Source: Deltaproteobacteria bacterium RIFOXYA12_FULL_58_15
GTDB taxonomy: Bacteria; Myxococcota; XYA12-FULL-58-9
Direction of reading: 5' to 3'
NCBI GenBank assembly: GCA_001798605.1
Contig: MGST01000223.1
Location: forward strand, 1 to 37,304
DNA length: 37,304 nt
The notes below the pieces were generated by a model that searched no databases, was not told the origin of the DNA, and saw nothing but the letters and a program-made list of their open reading frames with translations. A program made the position numbers and the translations under genes. The first letter of the stretch is position 1; each line of letters begins with the position of its first letter. Positions 25,324 through 33,385 of the stretch are shown one piece after another.

Positions 25324-26519
25324 GCCTCAGCCACCGACAGAAGAAACTAATCGCTAAGTATCTGGACAAGACAGCGACAAAGGAAGAGCTCCACGAGCTC
25401 GAAGGTCAGTTGGACGATCAAGAGCTGCGGGGTGTGCTCACAAGAAGCCAGTCCGCTCTCGAGGCGATCGATGCACTGCCTCTGTTGGACCCATCATGTG
25501 ATTTGGTGGGACGTGCAGAAAAAGAATTTCAACAAGCACGGCACGCACGAGCACGGCATGCGCGCTCCTGGCCATGGCCTGTTCGAGTGGTGTCGGCATT
25601 GGCTGCTGCCGCGGGTGTCGTGGTCGTGGGGGGGTGGTTGCTGTTTGGGCAGTCTGAAGGCCGCCAGCAGACATTACCGCCATTGGATTCACCAGAACAA
25701 TTTGTTGTAACCGCAAGCCAGGGAAGGGTGTGGCGCGATGTCGGGACTTCTCGTCAGCCGCTGGCCGTTGGGGATGTTGTGTCTCATGGGCAACGCGTTG
25801 GAACCGACGCGGACTCGAGTGTCACGCTCATGTTGGATTTGGGTTTGACGGTGCATGTGGACGAGACTTCCCAAGCCACTGTCGCTTCGATTGGAAAACC
25901 GCACAACCAACTGCTCTTGTCGACGGGCGCGATTCGAGCAGTGATTGACTCCTTGGACGAAAGGGTTCTGGAGATCGAGCTCGAGGGATCTTTGAGTCAT
26001 GTGGAGATCAGAAGCGGTGCCGTCGGCGTACTCACAGATGGACAGGGTACTGCCGTGGTGGGATGCACCCTGGGTGAGGCGGTGCTCGTCGAGTCCGATC
26101 GACAAACCACGGTGGCCGCCGGGTTCGAAATGGTGTCGGACAAACTCGGCGGGGCCCTTCGTCGTAGCCCAGGTCGGCTCGACTTGTCAGTGCCGACGCT
26201 AGGGCCGGTTCCCCACGACGCCCGCTTCGTGAAGATTTCGGGTCAGACAACTCCAGGTGCACAGGTGTGGGTCAACGGTGAGACTGTTGCGGTACGAAAC
26301 GATGGAGCGTTTACTGTGGAGTTGGAAGTCACACCGGACCAGGAAAAGATCTCAGTTAGAGCGCGGGACTTGCATTTCCGCAAGCAGGGGGTCTTGCTGG
26401 CGGTCGCTCGCCAACGGGGACCGCAGCGATCCCCTCTTCCTGTAAGGCCGACCCCGCCGACGCCGGTGGAAGATCTCGATGTGGACGTGGAATGGGAAAA
26501 CGAGAAAACGCCGGGGTAG
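25320..26519 (+). CDS. FecR-type membrane regulator (putative anti-sigma) with C-terminal Ig-like module
   Basis: The protein has 399 residues. Residues 1-80 are helical and charged ('IAKYLDKTATKEELHELEGQ'), like the cytoplasmic sigma-binding part of anti-sigma factors but without a zinc-finger HxxxCxxC. One membrane span lies at about 88-109. Residues ~120-270 form a FecR-like domain ('GRVWRDVGTSRQPLAVGDVV', then 'VHVDETSQATV'). Residues ~295-345 resemble a small Ig-like unit ('TTPGAQVWVNGETVAVRNDG'). The C-terminus is Pro/acidic. Coupling to the sigma gene by ATGA supports an anti-sigma or signal-transducing role; this is inference. The last five codons and stop are duplicated at 28038-28055 beyond the inserted ATPase gene. 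Confidence 0.8.
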   Translation: MSLSHRQKKLIAKYLDKTATKEELHELEGQLDDQELRGVLTRSQSALEAIDALPLLDPSCDLVGRAEKEFQQARHARARHARSWPWPVRVVSALAAAAGVVVVGGWLLFGQSEGRQQTLPPLDSPEQFVVTASQGRVWRDVGTSRQPLAVGDVVSHGQRVGTDADSSVTLMLDLGLTVHVDETSQATVASIGKPHNQLLLSTGAIRAVIDSLDERVLEIELEGSLSHVEIRSGAVGVLTDGQGTAVVGCTLGEAVLVESDRQTTVAAGFEMVSDKLGGALRRSPGRLDLSVPTLGPVPHDARFVKISGQTTPGAQVWVNGETVAVRNDGAFTVELEVTPDQEKISVRARDLHFRKQGVLLAVARQRGPQRSPLPVRPTPPTPVEDLDVDVEWENEKTPG

Positions 26520-26616
26520 GCGGCCTCGGTGACCTGATTGCCTAAATGGCCCCAGGCCTTGAAATCATAGTTTTGAGAAATCTGCCCGGGCGCACTGCAA
26601 CAGCAACGCATCGGCC
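26504..26616. repeat. Left copy of a ~115-bp direct repeat: fecR 3' end + spacer + aroC 3' remnant
   Basis: The repeat begins in the last codons of fecR, runs through the spacer, and ends with 26565-26616. On the minus strand that end encodes [16 protein letters not shown] followed by TGA, the exact C-terminus of AroC except for one Arg-to-Cys change. It matches 28040-28159 with scattered substitutions and a 6-bp gap. This copy is a dead aroC tail attached to the live fecR gene. Confidence 0.9.
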
Positions 26617-26629
26617 CCCACCGAAGCCC

Positions 26630-27910
26630 TCACCTGGACTGACTGAGCGCTCCACCGAGGTCCCAAGGCACTGCGTAGTCGCGATCGGATATCTTCTGCA
26701 CTTTGTCTGTGGGGGCTATCACCATTCCATCAGCGATTCTCAATTTTGGATGACCTTTGCGAAAAGCGGAGATCCCCGTGGTGTCCCGCCGACTCGGTCT
26801 CGATGTCCCTTTGATCTCAATGGGAAAGAAAACACCATCACGCTCGAGAAGGATATCGACCTCCGCTTTGGAGAATGAACGCCAATGATACATGTTGGGT
26901 TTAGGCGACAGCAGAGCACACTGCTTGCGAATCTCATTGACGACCGCTGTTTCGAACAACGCACCAAACAAAGGGTGGCTCCCCACAGCGCGGGGCGATG
27001 AAACAGACTGTGCCATGCAGGCCACTCCAGTATCTGCGACAAAACCTTTCGGCTTTCCGCTCACGCGTTTGATTGGATTGCCCGAGTACGCCGGGATTTC
27101 ATACCATTGAAAAGTCGCCATCAGCATTCCCAGCCAACGTTTGGCTGTTTGTGGGGTCAATCCTATCTCGCGTCCAAGCTGACTGTGATTGACCTCCTGC
27201 GCCGTCAATGCTGCGACGATGCGAACGAATCGTCCAAACTGTTGCCAATCCGAAACCTCAGCCAACAATCGAACATCCCGTTCAATGTAGGTCCGCATAT
27301 ATGCACTGAGAAAATTCGGCGTCACAGCATCGGTCAAGAGTTGAGCATCCGGCAGCGCCCCTCGCCACAAGAGCTCATACAAATTCCTCCCCACGGGAAG
27401 ACGATCCGGTGGACTGGCTACGAGCTCTTCCGGACTGCCCAGCCATGTCCCAAGCCATCCTCTGTCGCTAACTGGTTGCATCTGCGCAGCCCCCCGCAGC
27501 AGATTGGTTGTCTCCGCCAGTGAGAAACCATCGAGGTCCACAAACACTGCGCGGCCTGCCAGACTTTCGGCCATTGAGGAAATCACCTGCCACTGTTGGG
27601 ACCCTGTGAGGATGAATTGCCCAGGACTCCTGTCCCTATCGACATACCGCTTGATTGCGCTGACCAACTCAGGGGCGTATTGAATCTCGTCGAGAACCAA
27701 GGGCGTTGAATGATTGCGCAGGAAGAGCTCGGGATCTCGACGGGCATTGTCAACATCTGTCACAGGGTCGAAGACCACACACTCGGTGTTGGGAAAGGCA
27801 TGGTTAACCAGAGTGGACTTTCCGACTTGGCGGGCTCCCACCACCACCACCACCGGGAAATTGTCGCTGAGCTGCAGAAGGGTGCCAGTTATGGATCTGT
27901 GGACGTACAT
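26630..27910 (-). CDS. AAA ATPase with DUF4143 domain
   Basis: The protein has 426 residues. Walker A GARQVGKST is at 25-33, Walker B 'PLVLDEI' at 70-76, and a sensor-like 'FILTGSQQ' near 98. This matches the AAA_14 ATPase domain. The C-terminal half matches DUF4143, including 'LFGALFETAVVNEIRKQ', 'WRSFSKAEVDILLERDG' and 'FPIEIKG', which look like a PD-(D/E)xK-type fold with D, E and K kept in place. Members are widespread and often horizontally moved; their function is not established (a toxin-antitoxin or defence role has been suggested only generally). The gene has no Shine-Dalgarno, a near-consensus promoter abutting the ATG, and an AT-rich upstream region unlike the surroundings. It sits between two copies of the fecR/aroC junction. 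Confidence 0.85.
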   Translation of the reverse strand: MYVHRSITGTLLQLSDNFPVVVVVGARQVGKSTLVNHAFPNTECVVFDPVTDVDNARRDPELFLRNHSTPLVLDEIQYAPELVSAIKRYVDRDRSPGQFILTGSQQWQVISSMAESLAGRAVFVDLDGFSLAETTNLLRGAAQMQPVSDRGWLGTWLGSPEELVASPPDRLPVGRNLYELLWRGALPDAQLLTDAVTPNFLSAYMRTYIERDVRLLAEVSDWQQFGRFVRIVAALTAQEVNHSQLGREIGLTPQTAKRWLGMLMATFQWYEIPAYSGNPIKRVSGKPKGFVADTGVACMAQSVSSPRAVGSHPLFGALFETAVVNEIRKQCALLSPKPNMYHWRSFSKAEVDILLERDGVFFPIEIKGTSRPSRRDTTGISAFRKGHPKLRIADGMVIAPTDKVQKISDRDYAVPWDLGGALSQSR

Positions 27911-27917
27911 AGTGACA

Positions 27918-27946
27918 ATTATAGTTATAAAACATACATATTTAAA
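27918..27946 (-). promoter_or_regulatory. Sigma-70-type promoter of the ATPase gene, predicted leaderless
   Basis: On the minus strand, TTTAAA (27946-27941) is followed after 17 bases by a perfect TATAAT (27923-27918). The ATG at 27910 begins eight bases after the -10 box, which is where transcription would be expected to start. A leaderless message is therefore predicted. The -35 box is only a partial match to TTGACA (4 of 6). Confidence 0.5.
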
Positions 27947-28039
27947 CTAATTTACGGCAAATATCATTATTTATGATGATGGTGTTGATGATTTTGATTG
28001 TTTCTTCCGTCCGGCCAATGTACCTGAACAAAACGCCAA

Positions 28040-28159
28040 GAAAACGCCAGGATAGGCGGCCTCGGGCCTCGGTGACCTGATTGCCCAAATGGCCCCGGTG
28101 CCTGAGATCACAGTTTTGAGAAATCCGCACGGGCGCGCTGCAACAGCAATGCATCGGCC
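28040..28159. repeat. Right copy of the ~115-bp direct repeat: fecR 3' remnant + spacer + aroC 3' end
   Basis: The sequence at 28038-28055 reads KKTPG and TAG in frame, like the end of fecR (EKTPG, TAG), with two synonymous changes. The spacer and the live aroC C-terminus follow. It is the mirror situation of the left copy: here aroC is intact and the fecR piece is a remnant. In-frame residues just upstream (RPANVPEQNA) may be a further, more diverged part of a fecR tail. The spacer carries an extra GGGCCT compared with the left copy. Confidence 0.85.
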
Positions 28160-29184
28160 AGAACGAGACAGATCATCGCCTCAGCTACGGCGATGACCCG
28201 CGGAACGATGCACGGATCATGTCTGCCGGAAACGGAGATGGTGTGGGCGGTGCCGTCGCGCTTGATGGTCTGCTGCGGCAGTGAAATCGATGACGTTGGT
28301 TTTACCGCGGCGCGCACGACGATGTCCGCGCCGTTGGAGATGCCACCGAGAATGCCCCCGGCGTGATTGGTTACGAAGCGTCCTGGGGGTTCGATGTGAT
28401 CGTTGGACCCAGAGCCGCGCATGTTGGCCAACGCAAAGCCATCGCCGAACTCGACTCCCTTGATGGCACCGATGGACATTATGGCGGCGGCGATGCGGGC
28501 CTCGAGTTTGTCGAAGACCGGTTCCCCCAGGCCAGGCGGTACACCACGGGCATGTACTTCGATGATGCCTCCTACGGAATCGCCTGCCGTTTTGGCTTCG
28601 AGGATGGCAGCTTCCATCTCTTCTGCTGCGTTTTGATCGGGGCAGCGCAGGAGGTTGTCCTCGGCCTTGGTCCAATCGCTGGCTGCGAGGTCTGCTTTGA
28701 TACCAGCGATGGCACAGGTGACGCCTTGGATGCTGACGCCAACTTGTTTCAGGATCAAACGGGCGATGGCACCACCCGCCACGCGACCGGCGGTCTCACG
28801 TCCCGAGGCGCGACCGCCACCGCGGTAATCCCGGATGCCAAACTTCTGCTCATAGGTCCAATCGGCATGGCCTGGGCGGAACGTGTCTTTGATGCCGTCG
28901 TAGTCATGGGAGCGAACATCTTGGTTTTCGATGAGCATAGCGATGGGAGCGCCAGTGGTGAGGCCTTCGAAGACTCCCGATAACAGGCGCACACCATCTT
29001 TTTCGGCGCGGGGCGTGGTCAGGTGGCTTTGACCAGGACGCCTACGGTCCAGATCTCTTTGGATGAGCTCCCTGTCGAGGGGGAGTCCCGGGGGAACACC
29101 ATCGAGCACCGCACCGAGGGCTGGGCCGTGGGATTCACCGAAGGTGGTCAGTTGTAAGAGAGTGCCAAAACTGTTCGAGCTCAT
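28108..29184 (-). CDS. aroC: Chorismate synthase
   Basis: The 358-residue enzyme converts EPSP to chorismate using reduced FMN, the last step of the shikimate pathway. Signatures include '[17 protein letters not shown]' at the N-terminus, 'RRRPGQS' near 48, '[20 protein letters not shown]' near 105, '[19 protein letters not shown]', and a C-terminal '[19 protein letters not shown]'. The ATG at 29184 (reading [11 protein letters not shown]) fits the family N-terminus better than 29211. It overlaps the aroK 3' end by 50 bp, with GGAG and AGG upstream of the ATG. It is the last gene of the trp-aro operon. Its 3' end is duplicated beyond the ATPase insert. Confidence 0.95.
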   Translation of the reverse strand: MSSNSFGTLLQLTTFGESHGPALGAVLDGVPPGLPLDRELIQRDLDRRRPGQSHLTTPRAEKDGVRLLSGVFEGLTTGAPIAMLIENQDVRSHDYDGIKDTFRPGHADWTYEQKFGIRDYRGGGRASGRETAGRVAGGAIARLILKQVGVSIQGVTCAIAGIKADLAASDWTKAEDNLLRCPDQNAAEEMEAAILEAKTAGDSVGGIIEVHARGVPPGLGEPVFDKLEARIAAAIMSIGAIKGVEFGDGFALANMRGSGSNDHIEPPGRFVTNHAGGILGGISNGADIVVRAAVKPTSSISLPQQTIKRDGTAHTISVSGRHDPCIVPRVIAVAEAMICLVLADALLLQRARADFSKL

Positions 29185-29659
29185 CACACACCTGCTCCGC
29201 TGATTTGCCATCGGTCGAGAAGACTGCTTCTGCGACTTCTTCGTAATAGGGTTCGCGCTCGTTTGCTATCTTTTGTGCCTCTTCGAGAGGTGGCAACTCG
29301 GTCAGTTTCGGCCGATGTGTCGAGCTTTGAACTCTTTGTACCGCTTGCTCGGGACTCACCCGCAGCCAGACGGTCTCGCCCACCAAGGCCAGCGCTCTTC
29401 GATTCTCTGCCGAGACAACCACCCCACCGCCGGTGGCAACGACGCGGATGACATCATCCGCGAGGTTTGCCAACACGCGGCTCTCCAGGGCTCGGAAGGC
29501 CGGTTCTCCCTCATCGGCAAAGATGGCGGTAATGCTCTTGCCCGCTTGCTGTTCGACGGCGGCGTCGAGGTCGACGAACTCGAGGTTGAGTCGCTCGGCC
29601 AACATGGCACCCACGGTACTCTTGCCCGAGCCACGCACACCGACGAGAACGAGGCTCAT
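29135..29659 (-). CDS. aroK: Shikimate kinase
   Basis: The 174-residue P-loop kinase phosphorylates shikimate at O3. Walker A 'GVRGSGKST' is at ~7-15. The shikimate-binding 'FVDLD' segment at ~28-32 and the glycine triplet 'VVATGGGVV' near 74-82 are typical of the family, and 'RPKL' lies in the lid region. The length is standard. The start overlaps the aroA stop as ATGA, and the 3' end overlaps the aroC start by 50 bp. AroK versus AroL cannot be told apart from sequence alone; aroK is used. Confidence 0.93.
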   Translation of the reverse strand: MSLVLVGVRGSGKSTVGAMLAERLNLEFVDLDAAVEQQAGKSITAIFADEGEPAFRALESRVLANLADDVIRVVATGGGVVVSAENRRALALVGETVWLRVSPEQAVQRVQSSTHRPKLTELPPLEEAQKIANEREPYYEEVAEAVFSTDGKSAEQVCDELEQFWHSLTTDHLR

Positions 29660-30846
29660 CGGAATTCCTCGAGCATCTGCCAGAACTCGGGGTAGGATTT
29701 GGATACGCAGCCGGGGGTGAGCACCGTGAAGTTGTTGACGCGCAGGCTGACGAGCCCGAAGGCCATCGCCAATCGGTGGTCTCGATGAGAGTCAAGGGCC
29801 GCGCCGTTGCCCCTCAGAGGCCCAGGCTCGATGACCAATCCGTCCGGCTCCTCGGTAATCTTGGCGCCAAGCTTCTTGAACTCACCTGCGAGGCCTGCCA
29901 GCCGGTCACTCTCTTTGATACGCAGGTGTGCAGCGCCTTTGATGTGCGTGTTGCCCTGCGCAAAGAGCGCACAGGCAGTCACTGTGGGGACGAGGTCGGG
30001 CACGTCACTCATGTCAATCTCGCGGTCGCCCGCGGTTGCAAGGGTCTCGAGAAGAGATGGGAAGAGGCGGTCACCTTGCGCCGAGTCTTTCGATGCATTG
30101 ACGACGCTGACCTCGCGGCCTGTGAGCCAACCTGCGGCGATCGGATAGCTCGCGCTCGACCAATCCCCTTCGACCTCATATCCGTGACACCGAGGGCGAC
30201 CACGGGATACCACGTATGTATTGGGCATGGGTTGTGAATACCTTACGCCAAATGCGCCGAGCACCGACAGGGTGAGTTCGAAGTACGGTCGGGAGGGGAG
30301 GGCACCATCGACCGTGATGCGAAGACCCTCGGGCATGCGTGAGCCAACCAAGAGCAACGCCGAGAGCTCTTGGCTCGAACCGCCGGCTTTTAGCACCGTC
30401 TGTGCTGCCACCCCATGTGGATCGGAGCAGTCAAGGCGAACGGGGGGACATCCTGGGTTGCCGAGCTCATTCACCTCGACGCCCAGTGACGACAGCGCCG
30501 CCAACAGGCTGGGCATGGGCCGGCGATGCATGTCTTCATTGCCATCGACGATGTAGGAGCCGCGCACCACGGGGGACAAACCGGTCAAGAACCGAGTGGC
30601 GGTGCCGGCGTTGCCAAGGTGCAAACGAGCATCGACTTTTGGGGAAAACGTCTCGGGAGGGTGCACCAACCAGTGGCTGTCATTCTTTTCAACTCTGACG
30701 CCGAGGGCGGTGAGACCGGTGGCCATGGCCTCGGAGTCGTCGCAGATCAATGGATTGTGGATCCGGCATGGATCGTTCCCAAGAGCCCCGAGGACGAGGG
30801 CGCGTTGGGTGAGGCTCTTCGACGGTGGCACGCGCACTTCGATCAT
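29656..30846 (-). CDS. aroA: 3-phosphoshikimate 1-carboxyvinyltransferase (EPSP synthase)
   Basis: The 396-residue enzyme joins PEP to shikimate-3-phosphate. 'PPSKSLTQRALVLGAL' at the N-terminus is the phosphoshikimate-binding segment (Lys, Ser, Arg kept). The PEP-binding loop is 'LGNAGTATRFLTGL' near 78, followed by 'GGSSQELSALLLVG' near 155, and 'LRIKESDRLAGLAGE' and 'DSHRDHRLAMAFGL' in the C-terminal domain. The loop reads GNAGTATR where many enzymes have GNAGTAMR. The N-terminus is short, starting almost at the active-site strand, as in some AroA branches. The start overlaps the aroDE stop (ATGA), and the stop overlaps aroK. Confidence 0.95.
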   Translation of the reverse strand: MIEVRVPPSKSLTQRALVLGALGNDPCRIHNPLICDDSEAMATGLTALGVRVEKNDSHWLVHPPETFSPKVDARLHLGNAGTATRFLTGLSPVVRGSYIVDGNEDMHRRPMPSLLAALSSLGVEVNELGNPGCPPVRLDCSDPHGVAAQTVLKAGGSSQELSALLLVGSRMPEGLRITVDGALPSRPYFELTLSVLGAFGVRYSQPMPNTYVVSRGRPRCHGYEVEGDWSSASYPIAAGWLTGREVSVVNASKDSAQGDRLFPSLLETLATAGDREIDMSDVPDLVPTVTACALFAQGNTHIKGAAHLRIKESDRLAGLAGEFKKLGAKITEEPDGLVIEPGPLRGNGAALDSHRDHRLAMAFGLVSLRVNNFTVLTPGCVSKSYPEFWQMLEEFR

Positions 30847-32285
30847 GGATCCCTCTCGAGAAGCTCAGCCGTAATGTCGATACCGAGCCATGCTTTCAAT
30901 TGCAACCGTCCCTGCTGCGACCACATGGCACGACCCAAAATTGCTACGCCGCCGTTTGCACGGGTATCGGCGAGCAACTTCGTTTCACCCAATACCACAT
31001 CGAGGACAATCTTGTACGCAAGCAGAGTCGGCTCCGGCACCAAGGTCGCTGTCGGGTCGTTGGCACCAACCGGGGTGGTTTGAATGAGAATGTCAAACGG
31101 AGTGCTGCGAAGTTCCGAGAGATCGCCCGAGCTTGCGCCGATAGGGTCGCCGAGTGTTTTGGCCTTCATGGCATCACGAGCGAGAATGGTGACTGCGGCG
31201 CCCCGCGCGACCAGACTCGCAGCGATGGCCGCTGTTGTCGCCCCTGCTCCCAAGAGTATGGCCCGCTTGCCTTTCACCTTCACGCCTTCTTTTTCGATAG
31301 CCGCCACCGCGCCGTCGCCATCGGTAAGAAGCGCATGCATGTGTCCGGACTTCTCGACGACGAGGGTGTTGGCTGCGCCCACAGTCCGAGCCTGTGTGCT
31401 AACGCGATCGGCCATGGATATAACTTGCCTCTTCAGGGGCATGGTGATGCTGGCACCGCGAAGACCGAGCTTGCCGAGCAATCTGAGGGTGGCGCGCGGC
31501 CGCGACGTGACGACGGGCAGATAGCAGGCGTTGATGCCGCGGGCGTTGAACAGTGCATTGTAGACATTGGGCCCGGGCGATCCCAAAACCTGTTGACCGC
31601 CGAGCAAAACATACAGCTCGGCGTCCGCCGCTGGCGGCAAGCGCCACGCTTTGGCCTGAGCTGCCGAGATTTGTCCCGGAGCTGTTGTGTTGTCGGTCTC
31701 AGATGCAACATAGGTCCACGCAGAGCCAAAGCGCGGGTACAGTGCCCGCGACAGCAAACCGGCCGGGCCCATGCCAATCAGTATTACGGGTGCACGAGCG
31801 GCTGTACCTGCGTGTAGCAAGGGTTCTAGCTCTGCCGCGTCGTCGATCTTGATGGCGAGCTTGATGGCGTCGGCTTTGTGTTGTGCCATTGATGCGAGCA
31901 GGGTGCCGACTCGCGAGCTACCCCCTGAATCGAAGACATGATGGGAAAGAATGACTTTGGTGCCGACTTCGTGGGCGCGTCGGAGGAAATCGCCAATGAC
32001 CCGGGGGCCGACGCACGCCTCGATGTCGACCCAGCCTGGCCGCACGCGCTCGACTGCGTGGGCCAGGGCCGCAATGCGATCGACTTCGGTTCCGCGATAG
32101 TGCCCACCCTCTCGGACAGTGCGGCAAGTGAGGATGAGAGGTGAGGCATCTTTGGGCAAATGCTCGAGGCGGAGCTCGTCATCCAGTAGATCGAGGCGGA
32201 CTTCCTGTAACGCAGCAGTGCTGTGCCGCCGCAGTCGTTCACAAAGCGATGTCGCGCTCTTTTCTGCGCCGGTTACGCAGAGCAT
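30843..32285 (-). CDS. aroDE: Bifunctional type I 3-dehydroquinate dehydratase / shikimate dehydrogenase
   Basis: The 480-residue fusion joins two consecutive steps. Residues ~1-205 are the type I dehydratase: 'EVRLDLL' near the start, 'WVDIEACVG', the catalytic His in 'VILSHHVFD', and the Schiff-base Lys in 'DAIKLAIKI'. Residues ~225-480 are shikimate dehydrogenase: 'YNALFNARGINACYLPV', 'ASITMPLKRQV' with the catalytic Lys, 'VGAANTLV', and the substrate-binding Asp in 'LTDGDGAV' (usually NTDxxG, so Asn is replaced by Leu). The NADP-binding loop reads 'LLGAGATTAAIAASL'. The start at 32285 overlaps aroB by 13 bp. Such fusions are known in plants and some bacteria. It would channel dehydroquinate to shikimate. 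Confidence 0.93.
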   Translation of the reverse strand: MLCVTGAEKSATSLCERLRRHSTAALQEVRLDLLDDELRLEHLPKDASPLILTCRTVREGGHYRGTEVDRIAALAHAVERVRPGWVDIEACVGPRVIGDFLRRAHEVGTKVILSHHVFDSGGSSRVGTLLASMAQHKADAIKLAIKIDDAAELEPLLHAGTAARAPVILIGMGPAGLLSRALYPRFGSAWTYVASETDNTTAPGQISAAQAKAWRLPPAADAELYVLLGGQQVLGSPGPNVYNALFNARGINACYLPVVTSRPRATLRLLGKLGLRGASITMPLKRQVISMADRVSTQARTVGAANTLVVEKSGHMHALLTDGDGAVAAIEKEGVKVKGKRAILLGAGATTAAIAASLVARGAAVTILARDAMKAKTLGDPIGASSGDLSELRSTPFDILIQTTPVGANDPTATLVPEPTLLAYKIVLDVVLGETKLLADTRANGGVAILGRAMWSQQGRLQLKAWLGIDITAELLERDP

Positions 32286-33376
32286 CCCAGCTCCTCAAGG
32301 ACAGCGACGACGATGGTGTCCTCGACGTCGTGGCCATAGCCCTCGGGTCCTCGGGCCATGATGCCAATACCTGCTGGCAAGGCATAGCGAGCCCGACCTC
32401 TGCGACTTTTCTTGTCGCCGCGCGTTGCCGCGAGAACACCCTGTGTGGTTGCTTGGATGGGTACGATGGCCGGCAACTTAAGAGCCACAAGTGCCGCACG
32501 GATTGTGTCCAGCTCCTTGGAGCTCAGAAGTCCGAGCCTTTCGGCAATGCCCGCCTCGACCGACAGGCCCGCGGCGACGGCTCGTCCGTGGGAAAGTTGA
32601 TAATCGCTCAAGAGCTCAAATGCGTGTGCGATGGTATGCCCGAGGTTTAGGACCTGGCGGAGGTCCTGCTCAGTCGGATCGTTATTCACCACGTCTGCTT
32701 TGATCTCTACCGACCGAACAATAGGCGCAAATGTGGCGTTGGGGTCGAGCGCTCGAAGTGAGTCGCTCTGTGTCATCAGTTCGCCAAGATGATTAGCGTC
32801 GGCAATGACCGCGTGCTTGACCATTTCTCCGAGGCCGTTGTCCACCTGCTCTGCGGGCAAGGTGGTGAGCAAATCGAGATCAATGGTGACGGCCAGGGGT
32901 TGGCTGAAGGCGCCTATGAGGTTCTTGCCTGCTGGCGTGTTGACGCCGACCTTGCCACCTACGCTTGCATCTACGGCACCGAGGAGACTTGTGGGAACTG
33001 CTACCCATGGAACACCGCGCAGAAAGGTGCTGGCGACAAAGCCGCCGAGATCCGTGGAGACGCCGCCGCCCATGGCGACAATGACAGTATCCCGTCCCAC
33101 TCCTGCTGCGAGGAGCTGGTCCTCTAGATTCTCTTTGCTTGCGCGGGTCTTGTTCATCTCGCCAGCGGCAAAGGTGAAGCCGAGCGTGGGTCGGCTCTTT
33201 TGGAGAATTTGCTGAAGTGCATCACCGTGCAACCTGGCAACCGTGTCGTCAGCAATCCAAACAACACGGGCGGCCGTCTCGGGGATGATTTCCACAAGGT
33301 GTCGGATCGCGTTTCTGCCAACCCAGACGGGGTACGGCGGATTGCCTCGCGGTGATATGGTGACGAGTCGTTCCAC
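32273..33376 (-). CDS. aroB: 3-dehydroquinate synthase
   Basis: The 367-residue NAD-dependent enzyme cyclises DAHP to 3-dehydroquinate. It has 'GGGVSTDLGGFVASTFLRG' near residue 105, 'VPTSLLGAVDASVGGKVGVN' near 128, 'NLIGAF', 'NGLGEMVKHAVIAD', and the metal-ligand histidines in 'LNLGHTIAHAFE' and 'LSHGRAVAAG'. Metal ligands and NAD-binding loops appear intact. It begins with GTG at 33376, with GAGG about 8 bases upstream, and the gap to the trpA stop is 9 bp. It heads the aro half of the combined operon. Confidence 0.95.
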   Translation of the reverse strand: MERLVTISPRGNPPYPVWVGRNAIRHLVEIIPETAARVVWIADDTVARLHGDALQQILQKSRPTLGFTFAAGEMNKTRASKENLEDQLLAAGVGRDTVIVAMGGGVSTDLGGFVASTFLRGVPWVAVPTSLLGAVDASVGGKVGVNTPAGKNLIGAFSQPLAVTIDLDLLTTLPAEQVDNGLGEMVKHAVIADANHLGELMTQSDSLRALDPNATFAPIVRSVEIKADVVNNDPTEQDLRQVLNLGHTIAHAFELLSDYQLSHGRAVAAGLSVEAGIAERLGLLSSKELDTIRAALVALKLPAIVPIQATTQGVLAATRGDKKSRRGRARYALPAGIGIMARGPEGYGHDVEDTIVVAVLEELGCSA

Positions 33377-33385
33377 TTGGTACCC

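Noticed and set aside
30825..31817. Plus-strand open frame (330 codons) opposite aroDE
   Set aside because: Both halves of AroDE are fully accounted for on the minus strand; this frame has no recognisable motif.
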